Source: Pseudomonas sp. RIT288 | Lineage (GTDB): Bacteria; Pseudomonadota; Gammaproteobacteria; Pseudomonadales; Pseudomonadaceae | DNA: 64,000 nt | Direction: 5' to 3' | NCBI RefSeq assembly: GCF_000631985.1 | Contig: NZ_JFYN01000005.1 | Span: 1-64,000, forward strand | Shown: in pieces, positions 36,187-45,076 of the stretch | How the letters are laid out: every line of letters starts with the position of its first letter | Numbering within the stretch: position 1 is the stretch's first letter | Position numbers and translations under genes: made by a program | The notes under the pieces: generated by a model | Told to the model about the DNA's origin: nothing | The model's input: only the letters and a program-made list of their open reading frames with translations | The model's database searches: none

Positions 36187-36268
36187 AAAAGATCAAAAGA
36201 TCGCAGCTTGCGGCAGCTCCTGCATTAATTTGTGCAGGAGCTGCCGCAGGCTGCGATCTTTTGATCTT
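36187..36268. repeat. REP-type inverted repeat
   Basis: AAAAGATCGCAGCTTGCGGC and AGCTCCTGCA pair with TGCAGGAGCTGCCGCAGGCTGCGATCTTTT. It abuts the stop of the hydrolase gene and may terminate it. Confidence 0.88.
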
Positions 36269-37171
36269 TCAGGAACACGCCACCTTGCGCGGTGGCAACT
36301 CCAGGCGCTCACGAAACGCCAGGTAATGCTTGAGCACCTGCACCGGCGCTTCGATCTGCGGATAGTGGCCGATGCCCGGCAACAGCACGGTGTCGGCATC
36401 GGCAATCAGCTCGCGGTAACGCTCGACCATGTGCGCACCGGAGACCGGGTCAACTTCGCCATCAATCACCCGCAACGGCACTTCATCGCGCTGCATGGCC
36501 GTCACCCAGCGGTCGCGCTGCACGCGGCGCTCGGGGATGTAGCCGATCAGTTTGTGCAGGATGCGCGGCCCGCGATGGGTCTCGATCAGGCTCCAGAAAT
36601 CATCCAGTTCACTTTCACTGGGGCCGGTCTGCGGACCGAAGATCTGCCGGAAACCTTTCACCAGTGCATCACGGGTGAACGCCCGCCCGATCATCCAGCC
36701 CAGCGGACTGAGCAACAGCTTTTGCATCAGCACCGGACGATGGGTTTCCGGAAACAGCCCGCCATTGAGAAAGACACAACTGGCCACCTCGATGCGCTGT
36801 TCGTAATGCCGGGCAAGCAGTTCCTGGGCAACGCTGTCACCGTAATCGTGAGCCAGCACATGCACCGCTTGCTCGATCTGAAGATGCGCCAGCAGCGCCT
36901 GTTGCAGGTCGGCCTGTTCCAGCAGACTGTAGCGGTGATTCAACGGTTTGGCCGAATCCCCGAAACCGAGCATGTCACAGGCGATCACCCGATAACGCTG
37001 AGCCAGCGGCTGCCACAGGTAGTGCCAGTCCCAACTGGCCGTCGGGAAGCCATGGATCAGCAGCAGCGGCTCACCCTGCCCCGCCGTCCAGTAACGGATC
37101 GACTGGCCGCGAAAGACAAACGTCCGGCTGCGTTTGCGCCAGACACACAGAGGAATCTCGGCAAGAGGCAT
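36269..37171 (-). CDS. Alpha/beta hydrolase with aspartate nucleophile (MEST/epoxide-hydrolase-like)
   Basis: The 300-residue protein has the oxyanion motif HGFPTASWDW, GFGDSAKP, and a nucleophile elbow AHDYGDSVAQELL in which Asp replaces the usual Ser, as in epoxide hydrolases, haloalkane dehalogenases and MEST proteins. The acid and His follow in IDGEVDPVSG and GIGHYPQIE. The HDYGD stretch is most like MEST-type members, whose substrates are unknown. Its ATG shares a base with the stop of the upstream aldolase-like gene, so they form an operon. Confidence 0.82.
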   Translation of the reverse strand: MPLAEIPLCVWRKRSRTFVFRGQSIRYWTAGQGEPLLLIHGFPTASWDWHYLWQPLAQRYRVIACDMLGFGDSAKPLNHRYSLLEQADLQQALLAHLQIEQAVHVLAHDYGDSVAQELLARHYEQRIEVASCVFLNGGLFPETHRPVLMQKLLLSPLGWMIGRAFTRDALVKGFRQIFGPQTGPSESELDDFWSLIETHRGPRILHKLIGYIPERRVQRDRWVTAMQRDEVPLRVIDGEVDPVSGAHMVERYRELIADADTVLLPGIGHYPQIEAPVQVLKHYLAFRERLELPPRKVACS

Positions 37172-37953
37172 CAGAGTTTATATCCGGGGTCTTGTTTATC
37201 GAGTTTGCGCAGCAGCGCCGGCCAGGCCAGCGCGCCGCCCATGCCTTGGGCGCTTTTGGTCACACCGGCGATCATCGCCTTGGCGCCCGCGAGGATCTGC
37301 GGTTCGATGGCGATCAGTTCAGCACCGCCGGTTTGCGCCATGACCTGAATATCGCAGGCGCGCTGGAAGGTGAACATCATCAGAAAAGTGTCGGCGATGG
37401 TGCCGCCACAGGTCAGCAACCCGTGGTTGTGCAGCATCAGGAAATTGTTGTCGCCAAGGTCCGCCTGCAAGCGCGCCTTCTCTTCGTGATTCAGCGCCAC
37501 GCCTTCATAGGCGTGATAGGCCAGGCTCGACAGCACGAACAGCGACTGCTGACTGATCGGCAACACGCCCTGCTTTTGCGCTGAAACAGCCACACCGGAC
37601 GCGGTGTGGGTGTGCAGCACACAAACCACATCGTGCCGCACTTCGTGCACGGCGCTGTGGATGGTGTAACCGGCGGGATTGATTTCGTAGGGACTGTCCA
37701 TGAGCTTGTTGCCGGCCTGATCGACTTTGACCAGGCTCGAGGCAGTGATCTCATGGAACATCAACCCGAACGGGTTGATCAGGAAGTCTTCGGTGCCGGG
37801 GACCTTGGCCGAGATGTGGGTGAAGATCAGGTCGTCCCAGCCATGCAACGCCACCAGTCGATAGCAGGCGGCGAGATCGACCCGAGTCTGCCATTCCGCG
37901 GCACTGACCTGGTCTTTGACATCAAGGGACGATTGGACGGTGGCTACGCTCAC
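37171..37953 (-). CDS. Class II aldolase/adducin-domain protein
   Basis: The roughly 260-residue protein has the metal-binding HTHT motif in VLHTHTASGVAVSAQ, a third His in MLHNHGLLTCG, and DLIFTHISAKVPG at the N-terminus. These features mark class II aldolase/adducin proteins, which cleave or epimerise sugar phosphates in some members. The substrate is unknown. I prefer the GTG at 37953, with AGAGG eight bases before it; a GTG at 37986 is possible. It is the first gene of a two-gene operon with the hydrolase. Confidence 0.85.
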   Translation of the reverse strand: MSVATVQSSLDVKDQVSAAEWQTRVDLAACYRLVALHGWDDLIFTHISAKVPGTEDFLINPFGLMFHEITASSLVKVDQAGNKLMDSPYEINPAGYTIHSAVHEVRHDVVCVLHTHTASGVAVSAQKQGVLPISQQSLFVLSSLAYHAYEGVALNHEEKARLQADLGDNNFLMLHNHGLLTCGGTIADTFLMMFTFQRACDIQVMAQTGGAELIAIEPQILAGAKAMIAGVTKSAQGMGGALAWPALLRKLDKQDPGYKL

Positions 37954-38084
37954 TGTATGCACCTCTGCGTTCTTATTGTTCTGCACGTACGAGCAGTCTA
38001 GTCAGGCGCAGACGATCGCGGAGTTGCATTGCCAGCCAGCTTGATGACTGAGCGGGTCAGCCATGCAAACACCTTGGATCCATG

Positions 38085-38771
38085 TCAAAGCAACGACGCC
38101 AACAAAGGCGCGGCGAACAGATTGAGCAGCCCGGTCAGCACCATCACCAGCCCCGCCACCGAGCCTTCTTCACCGCCCACTTCATGCGCCCGACTGACGC
38201 CTGCGCCGTGTGCGCCAACCCCAAACAATGCACCGCGCGCCAGGGCACTGCGCAGCGGCAGCCACTTGAGCAACACGCCGCCGAGCATTGCGCCGAATAC
38301 GCCAGTGAACATCACGAACACGGCGGTCAGTTCCGGCACGCCACCGAGATCCTGCGCCAGCGGCATGGCAAACGGCGTGGTGATCGAACGCGGCACCAGC
38401 GACATGGTGACTGAGGTGTCCAGCGCCAGCGCTCTGGCCAGGCCGAACGAGGTGGCGATCGATGCCGCACTGCCGGCGAGCATGCCCAGCAGCAGCGCCG
38501 ACCAGTGCCGCACCAGCAGACGCCGCTGCTGCCAGATCGGCACCGCGAAGGCGACCGTCACCGGCCCGAGCACCAGCATCAACCAATGGGTGTTGCTGGC
38601 GTATTCGGCATACGCGGTGTGCAACGGCACCGCGAGCGCCAGCAGCAGGGCTGGCACCAGAATCAGCGGCGACAGCAGATAGCGCCCGGTGCGCCGGTAA
38701 ATCCAGCGACTGAACAGGTAAGCCAACAAGGTGAAGGCGAGCCAGAACATCGGCATCCATTCAAGCTTCAT
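38085..38771 (-). CDS. lrgB: LrgB-family membrane protein
   Basis: The 228-residue protein has about six to seven hydrophobic helices and the family motifs GPVTVAFAVPIWQQRRLL, LVPRSITTPFAMPLAQDLGG and FGVGAHGAGVSRAHEVG. LrgB/CidB proteins act with LrgA/CidA in murein hydrolase control or in moving small organic acids. It overlaps lrgA by 11 bases, an operon. Confidence 0.88.
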   Translation of the reverse strand: MKLEWMPMFWLAFTLLAYLFSRWIYRRTGRYLLSPLILVPALLLALAVPLHTAYAEYASNTHWLMLVLGPVTVAFAVPIWQQRRLLVRHWSALLLGMLAGSAASIATSFGLARALALDTSVTMSLVPRSITTPFAMPLAQDLGGVPELTAVFVMFTGVFGAMLGGVLLKWLPLRSALARGALFGVGAHGAGVSRAHEVGGEEGSVAGLVMVLTGLLNLFAAPLLASLL

Positions 38772-39147
38772 GGGACCGCCTCAGGCGCACGGCCAGCTCC
38801 ACGGTGAAGGCTGTCACCAGCATCACCATCAGGGTACTGGCGCCGATCACCAGCAGAATCCGCCAGCCGTCATCGCGCAGCAGTGCGCCGTAGTCGAGCA
38901 GACTCATCAGTGCCGGAATAAAGAACAGCAGCATCTCGGCCATCAGCAATCCGGCCCCCAGTTGCAACGCCGCCGGTTTGACCCAGCCAAACGCGAACGC
39001 CAGCAGCAACAGGGCCATGCCGATGACGCCGCCGGGAATCGGCCAGGCCAGCCACGCGGCAATCTGGCAGCCGAGCAAGTAGAGACCGAGCAACACGGCC
39101 AGTTCTGCGAATAGACGGGAAAGGTATTTGAGGGATGCGGCGTTCAT
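38761..39147 (-). CDS. lrgA: LrgA/CidA-family holin-like protein
   Basis: The 128-residue protein has four membrane helices: FAELAVLLGLYLLGCQIAAWL, GVIGMALLLLAFAFGW, LLMAEMLLFFIPALMSLLDY and ILLVIGASTLMVMLVTAF. The PIPGGVIGM and FFIPALMSLLDYG motifs mark LrgA/CidA. AAGGAGCCCATC precedes the ATG at 39147. It is the first gene of lrgAB and is divergent from a LysR gene that probably controls it. Confidence 0.88.
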   Translation of the reverse strand: MNAASLKYLSRLFAELAVLLGLYLLGCQIAAWLAWPIPGGVIGMALLLLAFAFGWVKPAALQLGAGLLMAEMLLFFIPALMSLLDYGALLRDDGWRILLVIGASTLMVMLVTAFTVELAVRLRRSHEA

Positions 39148-39241
39148 GATGGGCTCCTTACAGGGGCTTATTTTACGAAGCGGCCTGTCATCCCAGAAGC
39201 GAATTGTTAGACTCAGCCCTATTCCACAATGGAATCGAATG

Positions 39242-40129
39242 ATGGAATTCAAACAGCTGCGCAGTTTTGTCGAAGTCATGCATCAGGGCGGCTTCACCCA
39301 GGCGGCGAAAACCCTGCACATCAGCCAGTCGGCGGTGAGCAAGCAAGTCGCGCAACTGGAGCAGAGCCTCGGCACGCCCTTGCTCGAACGACTCGGCTCG
39401 CAACTGCGCCTGACCGCCGCGGGCAGCGTGGTGCTGCAACGCGCCGAGGGCATGTTGCGTTTGCGTAACGAGTTACTCATCGAACTGGATGATCTGAGCC
39501 AACTGGCGCGCGGTGAATTGCGCCTCGGTCTGCCGCTGCTGGGCAGTGATGCGCTGTTCGCCGGGTTGTTCGCCGAGTATCGGCGGCGCTATCCGAACAT
39601 CAGCATTCAATTGCTTGAAGGCGGCAGCCGCAATATCGAGCAGGCGGTGCTCAGCGGCGAACTGGAGTTGGGTGGCAGCCTGTTGCCGAAAGATCCACAG
39701 TTCGATTTTCAACCGTTCTGCGATGAGAAACTCGATGCGTTGCTGCCGGTGGATCATCCGTTGGCAGCACGCGGCGAGATTGGTCTGGAGGAATTGGCCG
39801 ACACGCCGTTCCTGCTGTATCAGCGCAGCTTTGTGCTCAATGACCGTTTATTGCAGGCCTGCCAGCAACTGGGCTTTACCCCGAAAGAAGGCGGGCGCAG
39901 TGGGCAGGCTGATTTTCTCGTGGCACTGGTGGCCGCCGGGCAAGGCGTGGTGTTGCTGCCCAGCGTGGTCGCCCGGGCACTGGAGCGTCCGGGCGTGGTG
40001 CGCCTGACCTTGCGCGCGCCAGAGTATCTGCGTTGGGACATCGCCTTCATCTGGCGTCAGGGCGCCTATCTGTCGAAAGCCGCGCAGGCCTGGCTGGCCT
40101 TGCTGCGCGAGCGCGCGATCAGCCCTTGA
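39242..40129 (+). CDS. LysR-family regulator, probably of lrgAB
   Basis: The 295-residue protein starts MEFKQLRSFVEVMHQGGFTQ, with a LysR helix-turn-helix to about residue 60 (AAKTLHISQSAVSKQVAQLE) and an effector domain (GELRLGLPLLG, AAGQGVVLLPSVVA). It diverges from lrgA, the arrangement of CidR-type regulators with cid/lrg genes. An adjacent in-frame ATG at 39239 is equally possible. The last 11 bases overlap the convergent flavodoxin gene. Confidence 0.85.
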   Translation: MEFKQLRSFVEVMHQGGFTQAAKTLHISQSAVSKQVAQLEQSLGTPLLERLGSQLRLTAAGSVVLQRAEGMLRLRNELLIELDDLSQLARGELRLGLPLLGSDALFAGLFAEYRRRYPNISIQLLEGGSRNIEQAVLSGELELGGSLLPKDPQFDFQPFCDEKLDALLPVDHPLAARGEIGLEELADTPFLLYQRSFVLNDRLLQACQQLGFTPKEGGRSGQADFLVALVAAGQGVVLLPSVVARALERPGVVRLTLRAPEYLRWDIAFIWRQGAYLSKAAQAWLALLRERAISP

Positions 40130-40577
40130 GCGTGGCGATCAGTTGCGCCAGCCATGGCTCGGCGTCGGTTTCCGGGGTCACGCTTTCGCTGGCGTCCAGA
40201 CGCAGCATCTCCTGCACCTCGCGCACGCCCAGCTCGGCGAACAACTCACGCATCAGTTCGCCGCCACCGCAGAACGTATCGCCGTAACTGGCATCACCCA
40301 AACCGATCACTGCGCCCTGCAAACCGCGCCACGCGGCTGGCAACTGATCGCGAAGGCTGAAATACAGCGGCTGCAGGTTATCCGGCAGTTCGCCCATGCC
40401 GGTCGTCGAGGTCACCGCAAGGAGCGCTTCAGGGCCGAACGCCTGAATGTCCGCCAGACTGGCGCGTGGGTTGTAGAACGTTTCAAAACCGGCGTCTTTC
40501 AGCAGGTTCTGCGCGTGACGGGCGACTTCTTCGGCCGTGCCGTAAACCGAGCCGGAGAGGATGGCGACTTTCATCAA
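40119..40577 (-). CDS. Flavodoxin (MioC-like)
   Basis: The 152-residue FMN protein has the phosphate-binding loop LSGSVYGTAEEVA (about 7-19), STTGMGELPDNL and GLGDASYGDTFCGGGE, the single-domain flavodoxin pattern. It is shorter than typical long-chain flavodoxins and resembles MioC/YqcA. It carries electrons, but the partner is not evident. Confidence 0.87.
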   Translation of the reverse strand: MMKVAILSGSVYGTAEEVARHAQNLLKDAGFETFYNPRASLADIQAFGPEALLAVTSTTGMGELPDNLQPLYFSLRDQLPAAWRGLQGAVIGLGDASYGDTFCGGGELMRELFAELGVREVQEMLRLDASESVTPETDAEPWLAQLIATLKG

Positions 40578-40726
40578 TCTGATCCTGAAGCTGAAAAAAA
40601 GAGCGGCGATAGTAGCAGTCCGGCGTAAAAGCCGCGATCAAGGCCCAATCAGCAGTGATGGCCAGTAGACAGGCCCGCTGGAACTTCTAGAATGCCAGCC
40701 AACATCGACACGGAAAGGATTCATTG

Positions 40727-41203
40727 ATGATCAATGCCAGTCTGCTGCAAATGGTGATCAACGCGTCGAACGACGGAGTCGTCGTGGCTGAGAAGGAAGG
40801 CGAACAGGACAACATCCTGATCTATGTGAACCCGGCCTTCGAACGCCTGACCGGTTACACCAGCGAGGAGATTCTCTATCAGGACTGCCGTTTTCTGCAG
40901 TCCGGAGACCGCGATCAGGCCAATCTGACGCTGATTCGTGACACCTTGCGCAATGGCGGGGCGTGTCGGGAAATCCTGCGTAACTACCGCAAGGACGGCA
41001 CCCCGTTCTGGAACGAACTGTCGCTGTCGACAGTGAAAAACGCCGAAGACGGCCAGACCTATTTCGTTGGCGTGCAGAAAGACGTCACGGTTCAGGTCAA
41101 GGCGCAGCAACGCGTCGCGCAACTGGAAGCGCAGGTTGCCGCCTTGCAAGCTGAACTCGCTGCCCTGAAAGCGACGAACGGCGCAAACAAAACTGCGAAC
41201 TAA
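40727..41203 (+). CDS. Short LOV-domain blue-light photoreceptor
   Basis: The 158-residue protein is a single LOV (PAS) domain with N-cap and a C-terminal coiled coil (VAQLEAQVAALQAELAALKA, about 128-150) and no output domain. YQDCRFLQ carries the photoactive Cys54, where many LOV proteins have NCRFLQ. NYRKDGTPFWNEL is the flavin-contacting part. The protein is closely similar to the short LOV proteins of P. putida (PpSB1-LOV) and P. fluorescens. In P. putida that protein relays light to a LitR-type MerR regulator, and a MerR/LitR-like gene is found two genes away. ATG at 40727 follows AAGGA. Confidence 0.93.
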   Translation: MINASLLQMVINASNDGVVVAEKEGEQDNILIYVNPAFERLTGYTSEEILYQDCRFLQSGDRDQANLTLIRDTLRNGGACREILRNYRKDGTPFWNELSLSTVKNAEDGQTYFVGVQKDVTVQVKAQQRVAQLEAQVAALQAELAALKATNGANKTAN

Positions 41204-41258
41204 GTGTCAGTAACTACAATCACCAATGACTTTGTAACTATTTCTTTCGAGCCAGGCC

Positions 41259-41864
41259 ATGCAACGCGACGCACTCCTGACCCAGGATGAGCTGGATTTT
41301 ATCCAGACCATGCAGCACAACCCGCAGCTTAACGTGCGGGATGCGACGTCGAGCCTGTTGGTCAATGGCGGTTCGCAGATCCGTGATCTGCTCACGCGCC
41401 TGGCTGCTCATGAGCAAGTGACCATCCAGGCCAACTTCGAAAATCAGCAGATGACCTTCCCGCTGCACCTGGTGGAAGACGAATTTCACGCCTTGCACCT
41501 GCGTCTGGGCGTACCGAGCATTTACGAAGACGGGCCGATGGTTCGCCCATGGCGCCTGACCCTCGAAGAGCCGGTAGCGCTGGAAAATGCCAAGGGCCAG
41601 CCGGGCATGATGTGGGTGCACGAGGTGTCGCACAAAGGTGTGCTGCTGGAAATGCGCAACAAGACCAAACCACCCAAGCATTTCGCCCTGTGGTTCAGCC
41701 CGTCAGGTTATGAGCGGATTTCCCTGCGCGGCAATTTCGAGCGCGAAACCGAGCACGGTTTCTACGCCTACGAGCTGAGCCAGACCGATGCCGATGAAAC
41801 CGAACGCCTGCGCCAGTTCATTCTGCAGCAACACCGTCTGACCCACCCCGCCCTGCACACCTGA
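41259..41864 (+). CDS. Hypothetical soluble protein, possibly PilZ/YcgR-like
   Basis: The 201-residue protein has an N-terminal region resembling YcgR/FlgZ N-domains (RDLLTRLAAHEQVTIQANFENQQMTF, strand-rich) and a later strand-rich part with MVRPWRLTLE and HEVSHKGVLLEM. The latter resembles the D/NxSxxG loop of PilZ domains with Glu for Asp/Asn. If real, it would bind c-di-GMP and act on motility, but the binding residues are not clearly present. It is 55 bases downstream of the LOV gene on the same strand and convergent with the MerR gene. Confidence 0.5.
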   Translation: MQRDALLTQDELDFIQTMQHNPQLNVRDATSSLLVNGGSQIRDLLTRLAAHEQVTIQANFENQQMTFPLHLVEDEFHALHLRLGVPSIYEDGPMVRPWRLTLEEPVALENAKGQPGMMWVHEVSHKGVLLEMRNKTKPPKHFALWFSPSGYERISLRGNFERETEHGFYAYELSQTDADETERLRQFILQQHRLTHPALHT

Positions 41865-41867
41865 TCG

Positions 41868-42827
41868 TCAGGTATCCAGCGTCCCCGCGAGAAACTGCGT
41901 CATGCGCTGACGCATCGTCGCCCCTTCATTGCCCAGACAGCCGATCGACGATCCGTCCAGGCTGTCCTGTGCCAGATCAGCGGTATCACCGGCCAGCATG
42001 ACCTGACAATCCAGACTTAACGCCAGACGGTTCAACCGTCGCGGCAAATCGGCTGCCGGGGCGTGATTGGAAAACAGCACCAGTGCCTGCGGCTTGATCC
42101 GCTCGCACACCAGCGCCAACTCATCGAATGGCTGACCGGTGGTGAGCACCCGCACCCCGGCGTCATTGCCACTGAGAAACAACGCGGCGACCAGCAATTC
42201 CAGCTCCCGACACTGAGCGGCCAGTGCGCTGACGACCACCTTGCGCGGCTGCGTGCCGCGCAGCACGACAATCCGCTGTAACACCCGCGCCCGCAGGAAC
42301 CCGTCGAAAAACAGCCACTCGCTGGTCTGACCGAAGGCGTCCTGGCGCTGCAACATCTGCAGCCACAAAGGCATGAGGATGTCCTGAAACACCACCGGCA
42401 ACGCGTAGGACGAGAAAATCTGGTTGTAGACCTGATCCAGCGCACGGTCATCGAACGCACTGACCGCAACCTGCACCTGTTGCTGCCACTGCACGTAATC
42501 GGTCTGGACCAGATCATCGGGGATGATATGGGCCAAGGCTTTCAATGGCTCGGTCTTGGCGAGGATCTTGCCGACCTTGCTCACGGCGACGCCGCGATCA
42601 ATCCAGTCGACGATGCTGCGCACGCGCTCGATTTCGGTCATCGAATACAACCGGTGTCCGCTTTCGGTGCGCGTCGGCTGGATCAAACCGTAGCGGCGCT
42701 CCCATGCACGCAGCGTAACCGGGTTGACGCCGGTCAGCCGCGACACCTCCCGAATAGGGAACAACTCTTCGCGCTCAAGCGCAACAGAGGCCTGCGAGCC
42801 AAGGTTAGCGTCCGTGATAACAGCCAT
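41868..42827 (-). CDS. MerR-family regulator, LitR/PplR-like
   Basis: The 319-residue protein has a MerR winged helix (FPIREVSRLTGVNPVTLRAWERRYGLIQPTRTESGHRLYS, about 24-62) and a C-terminal region with the layout of cobalamin-binding LitR/CarH proteins (about 180-300). The B12 lower-ligand motif ExHxxG is not visible, so it fits the class II LitR group that lacks cobalamin. In P. putida such a regulator (PplR1) is controlled by a short LOV protein, and here a LOV gene is adjacent. It is likely to repress the divergent gene at 43040 or others. Confidence 0.78.
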   Translation of the reverse strand: MAVITDANLGSQASVALEREELFPIREVSRLTGVNPVTLRAWERRYGLIQPTRTESGHRLYSMTEIERVRSIVDWIDRGVAVSKVGKILAKTEPLKALAHIIPDDLVQTDYVQWQQQVQVAVSAFDDRALDQVYNQIFSSYALPVVFQDILMPLWLQMLQRQDAFGQTSEWLFFDGFLRARVLQRIVVLRGTQPRKVVVSALAAQCRELELLVAALFLSGNDAGVRVLTTGQPFDELALVCERIKPQALVLFSNHAPAADLPRRLNRLALSLDCQVMLAGDTADLAQDSLDGSSIGCLGNEGATMRQRMTQFLAGTLDT

Positions 42828-43039
42828 TGTGCTGGTGTGTCCGCTGGGTAAATTTGGATCCCATTCTACATCCGATGCCCTCTATCGTTTCAACCCAATG
42901 AACAGAGTCGAAAGCCTCTGAAATTGTCATCAAAATCAGGAATAATCCTTGCTTGCTGAAGAGCGCAGGCCCCTACCCCCGCCTGCGCAATGCGAAATCT
43001 CCTACCCGGAGCGACGCACTCGAAATATGGAGATACACA

Positions 43040-43609
43040 ATGTCTACTTCCCCCGTCACGCTGATGGTTGCGCGTCGCGTCGCCGACGGCCGCTATCAGG
43101 ACCTGATTGCCTGGCTGCGCGAAGGCGAACAACTGGCCACTGACTTTCCCGGTTACCTGGGTTCGGGCGTGCTCGCTCCGCCACCCGGTGACAACGAATT
43201 CCAGATCATTTTCCGCTTCGTCGACGAGCAGACCCTGCACGCCTGGGAACACTCGGCCTCGCGTACCACCTGGCTGGCACGGGGCAGCGATCTGTTCGCG
43301 CATCCCAAAGAACATCGGGTCAGTGGTATCGAAGGCTGGTTCGGCGCTGCGGGTCAACGGCCACCGCGCTGGAAACAGGCCGTGGCGATCTGGCTGGCAT
43401 TCTTCCCGGTATCGCTGCTGTTCAACTTTATCCTCGGGCCGCTGCTCGGCGAGATGAGCCTGTTGCCGCGGGTGTTGATCAGCACGGCGTGCCTGACGCC
43501 GTTGATGGTGTATTTCTTTATTCCGCTGTCGACGCGGTTGCTGGCCAACTGGTTGAACAGCACGCCGGTACGGCCATTATCTGCGACGCCTTCTGCACAG
43601 AATCGCTGA
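43040..43609 (+). CDS. Antibiotic biosynthesis monooxygenase (ABM)-domain membrane protein
   Basis: The 189-residue protein has a ferredoxin-like ABM domain (about 5-100; LMVARRVADGRYQDLIAWLREGEQLA, FPGYLGSGVL, FRFVDEQTLHAWEHS) and two membrane helices (AVAIWLAFFPVSLLFNFILG, VLISTACLTPLMVYFFIPL). The combination is common in Proteobacteria but its function is unknown. GGAGA lies before the ATG at 43040. It is divergent from the LitR-like gene and may be light-regulated, which is inference. Confidence 0.8.
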   Translation: MSTSPVTLMVARRVADGRYQDLIAWLREGEQLATDFPGYLGSGVLAPPPGDNEFQIIFRFVDEQTLHAWEHSASRTTWLARGSDLFAHPKEHRVSGIEGWFGAAGQRPPRWKQAVAIWLAFFPVSLLFNFILGPLLGEMSLLPRVLISTACLTPLMVYFFIPLSTRLLANWLNSTPVRPLSATPSAQNR

Positions 43610-43614
43610 TATCT

Positions 43615-43705
43615 GTGTGGGAGCGAGCCTGCTCGCGAATACGGACTGACATTCAACATTGATGTCGACTGAGACACCGCTTCGCGAGCAGGCTCGCTCC
43701 CACAG
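43615..43705. repeat. REP-type inverted repeat
   Basis: TGTGGGAGCGAGCCTGCTCGCGAAT pairs with GCTTCGCGAGCAGGCTCGCTCCCACA over a loop of about 40 bases. It lies between the ABM gene and folM. Confidence 0.92.
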
Positions 43706-43783
43706 GTATTGGTAACGTCGACGATAGGTGCATGGCTCATGTCGCTGTTATAGTTTTTACTCTAACCGCGACGCGAGCCGTTC

Positions 43784-44494
43784 ATGTCCATATCCTCCGC
43801 CCCGATCCTCATCACCGGTGCCGGCCAGCGTGTCGGTCTGCACTGCGCGCAGCGTTTGCTTGACGACGGCCACCGGGTCATCTTCACCTACCGCAGCGAA
43901 CGTCCGGGCGTACAGGCCCTGCGTGATCTGGGCGCTGTCGCGGTGTTCGCGGACTTCTCCAGCGAAGCCGCCATCCTTGCCTTCATCGATGAACTGAAGA
44001 GCCACACCGACTGCCTGCGCGCCATCGTCCACAATGCCTCCGAATGGCTGGCGGAAACCCCGGGCAGTGAAGCCGAGGCCTTCTCGCGCATGCTCAACGT
44101 GCACATGCTCGCGCCGTACCTGATCAACCTGCACTGCGCCGACCTGCTCAGGCGCTCGACCCCGGCCGACATCATCCACCTCAGCGACGACGTCACGCGC
44201 AAGGGCAGCAGCAAACACATCGGTTATTGCGCCAGCAAAGCCGGGCTCGACAGCCTGACCCTGTCTTTCGCCGCGCGCTATGCGCCGGCAATCAAGGTCA
44301 ACGGCATCGCGCCGGCCCTGCTATTGTTCAACCCCGACGACGACGCGGCGTACCGTGCCAAGGCGCTGGCCAAATCCGCGCTGGGCATCGAACCCGGCAG
44401 CGAAGTGATCTACCAGAGCCTGCGCTATCTGCTCGACAACCCCTATGTCACCGGCACGACCCTGACCGTCAACGGCGGACGGCACGTCAAATAA
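43784..44494 (+). CDS. folM: Dihydromonapterin reductase FolM
   Basis: The 236-residue SDR shows ITGAGQRVG, NASEW, LSDDVTRKGSSKHIGYCASKAGLD (active-site region with YCASK) and NGGRHVK at the end, all features of FolM. It reduces dihydromonapterin to tetrahydromonapterin. With folE and folX immediately downstream it makes up a monapterin operon. In Pseudomonas tetrahydromonapterin is the cofactor of phenylalanine hydroxylase, so the operon can feed the tyrosine/homogentisate path encoded at 30581-33841. Confidence 0.9.
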   Translation: MSISSAPILITGAGQRVGLHCAQRLLDDGHRVIFTYRSERPGVQALRDLGAVAVFADFSSEAAILAFIDELKSHTDCLRAIVHNASEWLAETPGSEAEAFSRMLNVHMLAPYLINLHCADLLRRSTPADIIHLSDDVTRKGSSKHIGYCASKAGLDSLTLSFAARYAPAIKVNGIAPALLLFNPDDDAAYRAKALAKSALGIEPGSEVIYQSLRYLLDNPYVTGTTLTVNGGRHVK

Positions 44495-44515
44495 GCTGCT
44501 GCGCGAGGATCTCCC

Positions 44516-45076
44516 ATGAGCCGTTCCCTGTCCGAGAATTACCGCGAGATCCTCATCGGCCTCGGCGAAGACCCCGACCGCGAAGGCCTGCTCGATACGC
44601 CGGTACGCGCGGCCAAGGCCATGCAATACCTGTGTCACGGCTACGAACAGAGTGTGGATCAGATCGTCAACGGCGCGCTGTTTGCCTCCGACAGCGACGA
44701 GATGATCATTGTCGCCGACATCGAGTTGTACTCGTTGTGCGAACATCACCTGTTGCCCTTCATCGGCAAGGCCCATGTGGCTTATATTCCGACAGGCAAG
44801 GTGCTGGGGCTGTCGAAGATCGCGCGGCTGGTGGACATGTTCGCCCGGCGCCTGCAGATTCAGGAAAACCTCACCCGGCAGATTGCCGATGCGGTGCAAC
44901 AGGTCAGCGATGCCGCCGGCGTCGCGGTGGTCATCGAGGCCCGGCACATGTGCATGATGATGCGCGGTGTCGAGAAACAGAATTCGACCATGAACACCTC
45001 GGTCATGCTCGGCGCCTTTCGCGACTCGAGCAACACCCGTCAGGAGTTCCTGCAATTGATTGGACGGAGCAAGTAA
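44516..45076 (+). CDS. folE: GTP cyclohydrolase I
   Basis: The 186-residue enzyme converts GTP to dihydroneopterin triphosphate. The zinc ligands are in [12 protein letters not shown] (Cys, His) and [16 protein letters not shown] (Cys); [10 protein letters not shown] and [13 protein letters not shown] also match. It starts 21 bases after folM and ends immediately before folX. Confidence 0.95.
   Translation: MSRSLSENYREILIGLGEDPDREGLLDTPVRAAKAMQYLCHGYEQSVDQIVNGALFASDSDEMIIVADIELYSLCEHHLLPFIGKAHVAYIPTGKVLGLSKIARLVDMFARRLQIQENLTRQIADAVQQVSDAAGVAVVIEARHMCMMMRGVEKQNSTMNTSVMLGAFRDSSNTRQEFLQLIGRSK

Noticed and set aside
42828..43039. LitR/CarH operator (TGTACA-type) between the MerR and ABM genes
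   Set aside because: No TGTACA half-site was found in this interval.
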